Below, in pieces: positions 25,103 to 36,100 of a DNA stretch of 64,000 nt (positions are counted from its first letter, which is position 1; every line of letters starts with the position of its first letter). This DNA is from Pyrocephalus nanus (taxonomy: Eukaryota > Chordata > Aves > Passeriformes > Tyrannidae). Location of the stretch: contig CM076264.1 in assembly GCA_038380795.1 (NCBI GenBank), forward strand, positions 11,596,001 through 11,660,000. The letters run 5' to 3'. The notes beneath the pieces are model-generated. The model worked only from the letters and a program-made list of their open reading frames with translations. It had not been told where the DNA came from and searched no databases. The translations under genes were made by a program, and so were the position numbers.

Positions 25103-26742
25103 TTACTTCTTGGCTGAATACCCAAAAACCAGTGGATACACCTGGCTTTAAACTTCACGTATCTCAGATGAGAATCTGTATAATGGGGATAATAATCCTC
25201 ACTTTGCATGAGTTTTATACTGTTGTTGATTTTTTTTAAAGCATTGTTTTTATGCCAAATTTCTTAAGCTTATGAGAGATGCAAACAAGGAAAATTCAAC
25301 TGTGTAATTGTGCCGACAATAACAGGATTTATCAGCAGCCTAGAGACTTTAACTCTGCTGCATAGACCTACGACTCAATCTGAAGGAGCAACTATTGGAG
25401 GTGTTAGTATATAAACCTTGCCACAGAAAAGCCTTATGAAGTCCAGCGTGCTCATTGCAGACAGCATCTCTGAAGGGTCACCTTACACAGTTCTGGCAAG
25501 TCTCTACTGAACATGTGCAAACTCCTGTTTTTCCAGACATTCCCTGCATCGCTAAACCGCGTTTGGTTTTCAAACGACAATCCCTTAACTTCCCCCCTAT
25601 GCACCCTGAATTTCTAGTCCCTGCTACATGTGAGCCACAGTTCTCATATGGAAGATTTAGCAGGAAAATAGCATCCCTCTTTTCAGATGTATTCTTGGAA
25701 ATTAGCATGGGTTTTGGCAGAAAATTTTATTAAAAAGAAAAGACTGAAGAAGGCTCATGGGATGAAATTTTGGTTGAAGAGTTAAAACTGACAAATTACA
25801 GATAATGCAAAGAGGGGTTTTATAAAAAGAATGCTGGGGCAGCTAACATATAATGATCCTACTATATTAGTCTGTAATTAGATCATTTCTTCTGTGGTGG
25901 CCAAGAAATAAATCCCTATAAATACGAGCTTTTGTGACACCAGTGGTGAGATAATATGTCTCACTCAAATCATTGCCTGAAATCCAAAGATGTAAATGTA
26001 TAGAAATATAAACTGCCATCACAGGAATGAACAGCACTTTGTGACACCACTCTCTGAAGCAGGCAGGCACACGAGGCCAAGGGAGGTGACATAATTTACC
26101 CCCCACTGCTCATCGGGGTGCAGCCAAAACAGAATCTAACACGGCTGTAGCTCAGGCCCTGCTCTGATGGCAAGGTACGAGGTGGGAGGTTCAGGCAAAC
26201 GTGTGATAGAAATGAAAGACCCATTCAGCCTTTTCATATGAAGAGTTGAGGACACAAAAATGTCCCCAAAACTGAGTTGCAACTTATTCCAGAAGTCAGT
26301 CCTTCCCTAGGTGACTCAGCTCAAGGGAAAATCCAGCAAGAGAGGCAGCCACTGCAAGGAAAGAAGTAACATCATGCAAGCAGAAAGATGGAGGAGAAGG
26401 GATGGGGGTGGAGGAGAGGTCAAATGCTCCTTTTCAGTGCCTGTGAAACATTGGTTCAGCTATTCTGGGATGTTGTGATCCCAGGTAAGACCTAAGAAGC
26501 AGCGTTTAGTCAGCTCAGAGCTGTGTGAACACACACCTTCTCAAGGGATGTAGGTAGAGAGATTTGGAGTGGATAGCCTTGGCAGTTTCTTCATCACTTT
26601 AACACAGGGCATATGTTGTGGAAAGAATAATTCCTATCGAGAATCTTCTGTTATTAATTATAATTGTTCAATTCTATGTCAGTAGTGCATATCTGAATTC
26701 AGCCTCATTCTTGGGGGTAGCTTGTGACTGGGTCTTCAGACC

Positions 26743-26760
26743 AAAAAAAAAAAAAAAAAA
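26743..26760. repeat. A18 homopolymer
   Basis: Eighteen consecutive A residues preceded by TCAGACC. No retroposon body was recognised upstream. Confidence 0.9.
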
Positions 26761-28450
26761 CAGGAAATAACATCCAGAACTCGGAGCATTAGAGGAAATA
26801 TATTTAGGAAGTGCTGAAATGCTTGAAAATGCAACTCTTGAGGTTGTTGTGAGTGTCTCTAATTTAATCCTCTTGTTTTGTGCACATTACAGTACCTTCT
26901 CCAGTGGTATGATCATTATCCTTCCTGCAGCTTCCCTTCACCTGCAGAAATTAGAGATTCTGTGCAGGTTTCAGGTGGTGGGTAATAAGTGGGTCACTAG
27001 CTGAACTGTGAAGACTAAATATCTTACAGCTATCTAGCTCCTTGAACAGGCAATTCTGTAATTAAGGCAGACTCAGCTGTAAAAGAATAATTTATATCCC
27101 TGAAAGTAATGAATTTATCACAAAGCTTCCATGGAAAATGGGCTGAACAGCAGTTGTATATGCAATCTAAGTTTTGGCAATACCTGGGTTTGAGAGAGCT
27201 TGATTTTTGCCATCCTCATTGTGTGGGTGGGCCCTGCACAATTGCTTGTGTGTCATTAACATTACAGAAATGAATAACCATTCAGAAGGTCTTTCCTATG
27301 CATGTTGTGTTCTTTGGTCCATGAAGATTAACTCCTTTCTAGACAAAGCTTCAAAAGGGAAAATTATGTACTATTAAAATAACTCATTTCAGAGCTTCAT
27401 ATTTTCACTTAGATCTTAATCAAGCTATTATTGTTATTAAAATATTCTGAAGTGAATTCAGATTTCATAAATATGGAATTTTTTTCTCTGAGCTGCTTTT
27501 GCATGCAGAGCAAGTTATAAATGTACACAGAGCCTCTAAGGGGGCTTAGTGGTTCCCATAGTGTTTGCTTATAGTTTCTTCAGTGACTCAGCTGGAGACT
27601 CCAGTGATCTCTGTAGTCCTTGCCACATTTATTTCTCTGACATCTCATAAAGTCCCAGTTGCAAGAGAGTCTCTTGCTAACTCTTCTACGTGCAGTTTTC
27701 TCAAGATTGTCAGAAAGACACATTAAAAATCTGAGTTAAATTGAGAAATCAAAATGAAATAGCTTGGGATAAAGCTCCTATTGCATGCTGAAATACCCTT
27801 TCCTCGTTGCTAAGTATTATAACATTCTCCAACAGGGATGCATTATGCCTTTTAGCATCTTTATTTTTTTTTTATTGTGTTAGTTTAACACCATCTTTTA
27901 GTGTTTACCTAGTATATCTGGGATTTGTTCTTTGAGCTTTTTCATGACCATATGCTTGTAAGCCCAGCAATTGTGTACTCTGTGCTTGCTCTTGTTGCCT
28001 TTCAGTAGGTATTAGTGAAAAGCTGACACACAGCAACCTTTTAACAGAAGCTGAAAGGGAAACAACCGTCTCCCCCCCTTCCACACACACTTAGGCCTTC
28101 TCTTCTCCTCAGCATTAATTTTGCCCCGACCTTTGGTTCCATTAAAGCACATCTGTGATGAATGAGCCTGTAATAGCCAATGTATTCAGCACATTCTACA
28201 CCAGGCAATAAGCCACAGGAGGAGGCTGGTGATCTCTAGGTTTCTCTCTTTGGGGTGTTCCAGTTGCCTGCAGCCGTCCAACAGCCTTCCACTGGTGTCT
28301 GTGATAGCTAAGTATTCTCTCATGTTAATGTTTATTTTTCCCCCAGTCTGTCCCAATTGCCTTTTCTCTGTTTTCCCTAGAGTGCCTTCTGATTTTCTTT
28401 TCTTTTTTTTTTTTTTAATCACTATTTCTTCAAGTCATCATTATGAGTAA

Positions 28451-28690
28451 CAGAATCACAGAATGAGTCAGGTTGGAAGGGACCACAGAGGGTCATCTGG
28501 TCCAACCTCCCTGCTCAAGCAGGGCCATCCCAGAGCACATGGCACAGCATTGTGTCCAGATGGTTCCTGAATATCTCCAGTGAGGGAGACTCCACAGCCT
28601 CTCTGGGCAATCTATTCCTGTGGTTGGTCACCTGAGTAGTGAAGATCTTCCTAAAAAAGGTGTGCAATCCAGATCTCTTCCCTCCAGGTG
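28451..28690 (-). mobile_element. CR1 LINE 3' fragment, minus strand
   Basis: This is the reverse complement of a CR1 3' end. It starts with the tail repeat (CAGAATCACAGAATGAG), followed by GGTTGGAAGGGACCACAGAG, the CATCTGGTCCAACCTCCCTG box, and a stretch aligned to the end of CR1 ORF2 and its 3' region (CTCTCTGGGCAATCTATTCC). The homology fades around 28665-28690. It is 5'-truncated. It belongs to a different variant from the copy at 42731, because the box after GGTTGGAAGGGACC differs. Confidence 0.9.
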
Positions 28691-29180
28691 GCTTCTAGGC
28701 TATATATAATAAGGAGCTGAAGGCAATGTGGCTTTGGGACATGTAGTAGCTGGTGGCTGCCTGCAACATGACAGCCTGGTACCAGTGCAAACCAGGGAAG
28801 CCTAAACCCAGTTTGAGTTCCCACTTACACCCTCTAAAGCTGAAATAACTGACTCCTGATTTATAGGGATGCAACTGAGAATGGAAATATGAGCCAGTAG
28901 TAAAGAGCTCCTCTTTCTGGAGCTGTTGCCTGTGAAGCCAGTTGGTGATGGGGTTTCTTTTGGCAAAGACTTTTACAACTACAGAGCTGCTGAATACAAC
29001 TGATTCACTGAAAAAAATTATTAATTAAAATAAATTACATAACTACCTTGTTGGAATTGCTGTTTAAACAAAGTAAAAATGTGGAAACAACTGTAAAATA
29101 CTGGTTTTGCTAACTGAATGTAAAGTGATATTAGGAGGTAGTTCAGGAAGATAATCACTTTGGTCATAAGAAGAACTACT
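28691..29180. other. Unique spacer between CR1 fragment and LTR
   Basis: About 490 bases with no recognisable gene or repeat, AT-rich towards its right end (ATTAATTAAAATAAATTAC at about 29019). Confidence 0.5.
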
Positions 29181-30159
29181 GCACTGGCTTTGGCTGGGAT
29201 GGAGTCAATCTTGTTTGTAGTAGCTTGCATGGTGCTCTGTTTTGGATTTGTGACCAAACCAGTACTGATAACACCCCCAGATTTCAGCTATTGCTGAGCA
29301 GAGCTTGCACAGTGTTGAGGCTTTCTGTTTCTCATGCTCACCAGAAAATAGGCTGGAGGAGCCCTGGGAGCCTGGAGGAGGCACAGCTGGGGCACATGAT
29401 GTGCTCAGCAATAACCTGGGGGAAAGGAGGAGGAAGGGAGAACTTTAAGGATAAGGCAGTTGTTTTCCCATTATGCCTGATGGAGCCCTATTTTCCTGGG
29501 GGTGTGTTGTGGATTAGGAATGGTACTTCCCAATCCAGTGCCCCCCCTCGGAGACTCTCCAAACCTTGTGCCTCTCTCTCTCACTTCCCCACTTTCCTTT
29601 TTCCTCCCAGTTGTGGTGACCTGGAGAGGAGAATTGGAGGCACAAAAGGCAGCGATCTCAGGTTGAGATAAGAGCAATTTACTGGAAACAGCAACGAGAT
29701 TAAAAAACCAAACAGTTACAGCAACAATACTAATGACAGAGGGTACAAGAGAAAAAATTATTCACAGAGAACTCCACCTCCCCCCTCCCCCACCCCTAAC
29801 AACAGGCAATACCTGATGGCTCCCTCTGCAAGTTTTCTGAACCCTAAGAAACCCCTTCTTCCATGAAGAGAGTCCCTTTCCCCTGCCCCTGGCAATGACA
29901 GGTGCTGTTATAGAATAACCCCCAGGTCCTGGCCATGCCTCCTCCTGCCTACTGCAAAAATTAACCCTGCCTATCCACAGGAAGTGGTGAGTGAATTCCT
30001 TATTTTTGCTTTACTTGCACGTGTGGCTTTTGCTTTATTTGTTAAATTGTCTTTACCCCAAACCACGGGTTTTCCTACTTTTGCCCTTTCCATTCCCTTC
30101 CCTGTCCTGCCTGGCAATGGTCTGTGGGGAGCTCAGCTGCCAACTGGGGTTAACAAACA
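29181..30159 (+). mobile_element. Solo LTR of an avian endogenous retrovirus (interrupted)
   Basis: The left part (about 29181-29508) contains the segments CTTTGGCTGGGATGGAGTCA, CTCTGTTTTGGATTTGTGAC, GCTGAGCAGAGCTTGCACAG and TGCTCAGCAATAACCTGGGG. The right part (29980-30159) contains GTGAATTCCTTATTTTTGCT, GGCTTTTGCTTTATTTGTTA and CCACGGGTTTTCCTACTTTT, ending near AACTGGGGTTAACAAACA. This order matches an LTR family I know as very common in songbirds; I believe it is ERVL-like but cannot confirm the family. The two parts become a normal-length LTR once the nested insertion is removed. No internal retroviral genes flank it, so it is a solo LTR. Both outer boundaries are uncertain by about 10 bases. 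Confidence 0.75.
29509..29979 (-). mobile_element. Second LTR nested inside the first, antisense
   Basis: A 471-bp segment splits the outer LTR. Its ends are perfect short inverted repeats (TGTGGAT on the left, ATCCACA on the right), the TG...CA form of retroviral LTRs. Read on the minus strand it runs through GTTGCTGTAACTGTTTGG and CTCTTATCTCAACCTGAGAT, phrases I associate with the U3/R/U5 of bird endogenous retrovirus LTRs. It has no internal coding region, so it is also a solo LTR. A clean target-site duplication was not seen, and the right junction could be a few bases different because the outer LTR itself has similar sequence there. Confidence 0.65.
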
Positions 30160-33100
30160 ACAAAAGGTTAACAGAATTAAGCTCCTATCTGGGTGCAATT
30201 CTAAACCACTTCAGAGGCCCAGGAAGCAAAGCTCTTCAGATATTGTTTAAAACTGGATGGGATGCGCTCCCAGGATCACAAGAACTGCTGAGGGTGGCAG
30301 TCACCTCTGGGGGTCGTCTTCTCCAGCCAGGGCAGGGGGTGCCAGGTCTGTGCCTCTGGGGTTTGGTATCTTCAAGGATGGAGACTTCACATCCTCCTTG
30401 GTCCATCTACAAACTTGTTTGGAAATAGCTCATAACAAGACTAAATAGAACACACTTGAATGCACTGTTTTTTGGGAACTTAAGAAAATGTTATTTTCTG
30501 GTTTTCTAAATGAAATTCCAACCTTAAACTTGCCTCAAATAGGTTAAACCTTTTAGACCAATTACAGCTGACTTTGAGAGGGTATATTACGTGCAAAATG
30601 GATGGTAATGCTGCCTTCTTATTCACTTGCTCTAATCAAGCTGCTCTTGAATAATTTTTTCTCCATTTTCTCTATTTGCTTCTTTAGTGACTTTGAAAGT
30701 ATAGAGGGCCAAACTCTACTCTGTCATACATGGGATCATTGCCACTAAAAATAGGTCTTTTTTCAGTGATCTTGACAGGGGCTTTGGACCAGTTTCCTGG
30801 CAGTGCTGCAAAAGTCGTGCACCTGCTCCCATCCCTGACGCATCACAAACTCACATGTAAGTGTTCCACAGAAAGCAAAAGTACAATTATTATTAGTTTT
30901 TTAATTAAAAAAAAAAAAGGCAGCATTTTCTCTCTGACAGAAAAATCCCTACCAGATTAAAACGTGCTTGAAAAAGCTTTGCTTGTAGAACAAGTAATAT
31001 GATTATAGAATATTTTCCCTATTAGTAATGGTTTGGAATCCAGACTTACTGGCCAGAAAGTTGATTTTGCTAATTTACTCCACTGTGGCACTTCCAAAAC
31101 CCCCTTTATGGTCATGGTCCTGTTATGCCATCACCAGAGGAAGATGCCTACCCTGCCCCTCCTAAATAATCCCTTGTGCTCTGTAAATGAAACGAGCACA
31201 GGGAGGTTCCTGAGGATACAAAATAAAGATTTTTAATAAGAAATATACCTCGCCATGGCCCAATAGATTTGGATCCAGATTTTCCATGATTCAAAATTGT
31301 TTCAGATCTGAGTGCTTACCCCACAGCCACTTTTAATTTGAAAATTAATCTCCTCTTTTTTTTTTTTTCTCCCAAGGTTGTCTTAAATATCTTAAGCAAT
31401 TTAAAATTAAGCGTTGCCAGCTCTACCAACAGCTTCGCCTTTACGGATATCCCATGAATAACTTCTACTTAAAGGAATAAAGTAAAAAAAACCACAATAA
31501 ATTAGACCTTTTTTTTTCTCCCACTGTGCAGTCCACTCCCTTGCACTGAGTTCAACTCTCAGTCCAGACCACCCACATCATGAATGAATGCTCTGATCTT
31601 GCCCTCCAACCACCTGGAACTGGATAACTGCCTCTTAAAATAGACTACACCCTCTTTTACTTCCTAAGGTCTCAGGTATATTTTTCAGTACTTAAAGCCT
31701 TTGCAGACAAGAGTAATATTCACTCTACTGCTATAATTATTACTGCAATGTTTACCATTGGGAGAAAAGGAAAAATACAGGATAAAAGCTATCAGCACAC
31801 AATATTTTCACTAAACTCAAATTACACCTCATTATCCATTTCTGCACAACAAGAAAGTCGGGCTTTTGATAGGGAGCCCAAGGAATCAGGCTTGCACACC
31901 TCTAATTCCTGCTGTTCTGGAGCCTGCAGAAATTTGGGGGTACATAACCTCTTGGCTTAGACGACTTGGGTGTTACTGCTTGGTGCTTGAGAAGAAACTG
32001 GTTCCTTGAATCTGCACAATGCCCTGGTGATTTGGCCCTCACAAATCTGCAAATGGATATTCTGGAGAACTGACATCTCTCAGGGGCTGTTGTCACTCAC
32101 ACCTTTTGTAGATGTTGGACAAGAACCAGTCTTGTCATTCTTAGGACTTCTCTGCTGAGAGAGGTATTGCTGATGGGAATATTCAAGTTTGACAAGGTTG
32201 GGATGAGAGACCTGGGGAGCAGCAACATGAATAGAAGGCCAAATGAAATGTCTCTCTCACACGTCTGTAAGGCACTTTAGCTTCCTAACTCCTCGGCATA
32301 CCCACTGAGAGCAGAAAACAGGCTAGAATGATATAACATAATTATCAGAAGATACCTAATGGTCCATTCCCATCTGCCTAACATCTTCAGAGGTGAACTC
32401 TGGGAGAAAAACTGCCATCTGTGCTCCAGGAAAGAAAGAACTTTGTTTCACATCTGTTGGAAGTGTGCCTGGCTGCAGGCAGAGAGAAGGGTCCTGCTCA
32501 AGGAACCACAAATAGCAACAATTTGGGAAAAATAGCAACAATCCATGAAAATACCATTGCAAATTTGTACCTAAGAGCCTCCATTCCTAGACACTGCCAC
32601 AGCATCAGCCATCAGGATTGTCCACCGTTTCTCTACTTTCAGCCTTTGTCACATTCAGAGAAAACAGCAGAGTTTTTTAGAAGACGGTTTCTTTTGGTGG
32701 TATGTGGTGCAGAAGGGAGAGGATTAAGGAAAGTATGAAACTGCTGATAAAGACATCAGAAGGGAAATACTGATCAACACCTAACTACATAAATAAAAAA
32801 TCATTTACTTTAAATGATGAACTTTGATCTTTGAGTCAAATTCAACCACAGTGTAACCTCAAAAATAGACCCAGAGGATTTGTTTGGCCTTTATTTTTTA
32901 AATGTTCTCATCTTGTTTCTGGAGAAAAGATGTGATAACAGATTTGCAAATGTGCCTGACCTACATTCTTCAAGTTTACGATGGCCCAGCCCAGTCCACA
33001 TTCACATTCCAGTATCTCCTCCTGGACAAACCAAAGCACCTTCCAGATGTGTTTGATGTACTGATTATAATTCTACACTGCAAACATTTTACCAAGGTGT

Positions 33101-36100
33101 CTTAATCACAAGCATTAGTTTTTATTTAATTTAGGATTTTGCCTTCCAGTAAACTCCTCTTTTCAAAGCGACAAAGCCAGTTCTACAAGGTGCAAACTGG
33201 AAGCCCTTTGAGGTTGATTCCCTGCCAGCATGGGAGGAGTCAGTCCCTACTGCATCAGCATCAGCAGGAGATACAGGCTGAGAGGATTGCAGACCACCAT
33301 CAGCCAAAGGAAGGGAGGAGAGAGAAACACAAACAAACCTCGAATTTTCTAAATTAATTCTTCATTGTATCCTGGCTTGTCTGTTTTGCCTTTCATGTTA
33401 TAAACTCCGTGGGATACAGAAACGTCTACATTTTAGGATTTGTATCACAGTATTGTCACAAGAATAATAATTCAGCACTGATGAAAGAATCCTAGCTATC
33501 ATGACTGGAGACAAAAAGAAAAATATTTTGTAATGCATCAGTACCACTTCTAATGAGTTATAAAGAAAAATTCAGCTCCCCGTACAGTCAGGGATTTAGA
33601 AAATATGTTAGCTATTCATAAGCCTAATATTTTAAATTTGTTCCTGTCATTATTCATGCAGAAGGCTAAACAGTATTTAAAAATGGGTTAATTAAAACAG
33701 TTTTTCCTAGTAAGTCTAAAAACATAACCTGTTTTCCCAGATTAGATAGCTGCTTATTGCAACACTGCATTTTAAGCCACATTCCACTGCTTGGAAGAGA
33801 TGTACTTAGTGCTTTGGAAAAGATTGCTAAGAAGTGAGAAATTCAAAAATGCTGGCCTCATCAACTTTTACAGCCAGAACATTCCCCTTTACTTGATGTT
33901 TGCCAAGAACTTTTATCCACTAAGAATATACACACTTACATAGATCCATTTTGCTTATGCAGATCTCTACATTTCGAGATTGCCAGCAGTAACCCGGCTG
34001 CAGAAATGCCGCTGATCCCTCCGGTCCTACGAGACCATCCGTGTAAATGGAAGCTCACATATTGACAAGCAGACTTTGTTAGATTAAATGGATACTGAAG
34101 GGGGGGGGAGATATTTCTAAAGTTATAAAAATTAATTTAGCATACTTGATGTAAATTTGACAGTCCCTTGCTTCTCTATATGTCATGACCCTTGCTTATA
34201 TGTCGGCCTGAGATGAGTCTAGAGATAAAACACTGTGATAATATAATATCTTCCTTTTTAATAACTGGAAATTAATTGTATTCTCTGTTCACATTCAATT
34301 ACATTTTCCATAAGGGATGTTTTTTTCCTTTTGTATCTCTCAGATTCTCTTTATGCCCTTTATGCCCTTTCTGAAGTACTTTGCTATGTCAGCTGCATAA
34401 AGATTTCTGATTATAACCATTATCAAATAAATTGTTTTCCATTCTCTACTAGTTGTCCCCTCCCACCTTGCTATGGTAAGCTTTTTGTAGTTATTTTCAT
34501 TGCCATATCTGATACAACCAAAGTATCTCTGTGGCTGCTAAGGTCTGGAAACAGTCTACCTTTTTCTAGCAGTGTTGCTAACATTAGTGTTCCTTTTGTT
34601 GTTTTTTTTTTTTTTTAACCAGAAGGCACACAAGGACATTTGCCAGCACCACATTTCAGATTATCCAATTTTCTTCCTTTCAACAACATTAACTTCTTGT
34701 AATTCACATTCACCAGGCCCTCTGGGAAAAGCAAGCCTTTTGTCAGGGATATTGAGATGTCATGTTTTTATTTTAACTCTAATTTTTGTAAGGGAAACTA
34801 GCTTAAACATGTTGTTCCCTGTTTTTCACAGTTTCTTTGGAACATCTGCCTTGGCTGGCCATACATGATTCCAGGCTAGCTGAATCTGCTCTTCATAGTG
34901 ACATTTTGTTTGCCTTCTACTTTTATTTAAAATAACTGATTTGAATTTTGGTTTTAGTGCATTCAGACATGGCTCCTCGCTACCTGATTTTATTGCCTTA
35001 AGTATTTGTTGTGTTGTGCCAGTGAGTGACAAAAAGAACAGCATGCCATTTTAATTTCATAATTTAGTTTCATTTCTTGTCCCCTTGTCAGCTGCTGGTA
35101 ATGGAGTCTTGGGATGAGCTCGGGGAGACTCCTGGAGATTTTGTTTTCTGAGGACAGTGCTGAACACCCTTTGCTTCAGACCCATGAGGGAAACTTCCCC
35201 TCAAAAGTGCTCCCTTCCCTTTCCAGTGATACATTTGTCATTCCATAGCAGGCGCTTGATCATACCCAGGGATGATAGTTTGGGTTCTGTTGTTTCACTT
35301 CACTTCACTATATCCTGGGCAGTTTCACTCTGCTGAACAGAAATTACTTGCATGCAGTATCAAGGAATCCATAGAGTTGTTACAACTCCTCTGATTGAAT
35401 CTTCTCAGGGAGAGCAGCTCCTCTCATCCAGCCTGTTCTCCAGTTCCCGGACACTGACATGGGCAGCTACACATGACCAGGAGAGATCAATATTTTGTTT
35501 GCCAGTTGCTGTTCACAACAAGCTTTTTGGAATATTCTCTCTGCCTGGTGCTTTCCCAGTCTCCTTTCTCAGAAGAGAAGATCCTGTCAGTTTGGTAGCT
35601 CACGAGGCTGGGTCCAGCTCTGCTCCTGTTGGGAACGGGGCAGCCACAAGCCATTCCTGTGATCCATAGTGTGCAGTTTTCATCAGGAAGTGCTAACAGC
35701 AGGCTCACAGCCCTCATAACTTCCTTCCTCCTGCCAGAAACAGGTGTCTGCCCTTCAGATCCATACTTTCTCTTCTGACCTCCTATACTACAAATCTTGC
35801 TGCTGAGGTCAATCCCTGCAGTATCTCCAAATCTCCAATAGCATTTTAACACCAACTGGGTTCTTAGCAGAAATATGCTGTGATTTTTGAGTTGTGTGCA
35901 ATAAAAGTAAGCTCTTTCCTCCCTCCTGTTGTTTTTGTGGTGGCCCTCTGCACATCTACTGATTGAGAAGAAGAAACTCCCACTCTTCCATACAACTCTT
36001 CTGTTCTACATCTGTACATCTATACATAGAACATCTATAAATACAAGCTTCCCTCACACAGAAACTTCATATTGCATATTATGACATTAATTATTTTCTT

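Larger units (their letters stand above)
14915..28450. other. Intergenic sequence with simple repeats, no gene recognised
   Basis: About 13.5 kb of mostly AT-rich DNA. A GC-rich patch (about 14930-15100) directly follows the CR1 tail. A frame of 145 codons at 16090-16527 starts at GTG and has its first ATG far inside, so I do not call it. Homopolymer runs are at 17915, 18658, 22355 and 26743. CpG-retaining patches near 21.5 kb and 25.5 kb and a candidate conserved element near 24.4-24.65 kb are discussed as findings. No exon, RNA gene or complete mobile element was recognised. Confidence 0.5.

Noticed and set aside
28680..28697. CTCF-like motif (CCCTCCAGGTGGCTTCT)
   Set aside because: Only a partial match to the CTCF core and it lies at the fading edge of a CR1 copy. 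Too weak to list as a site.
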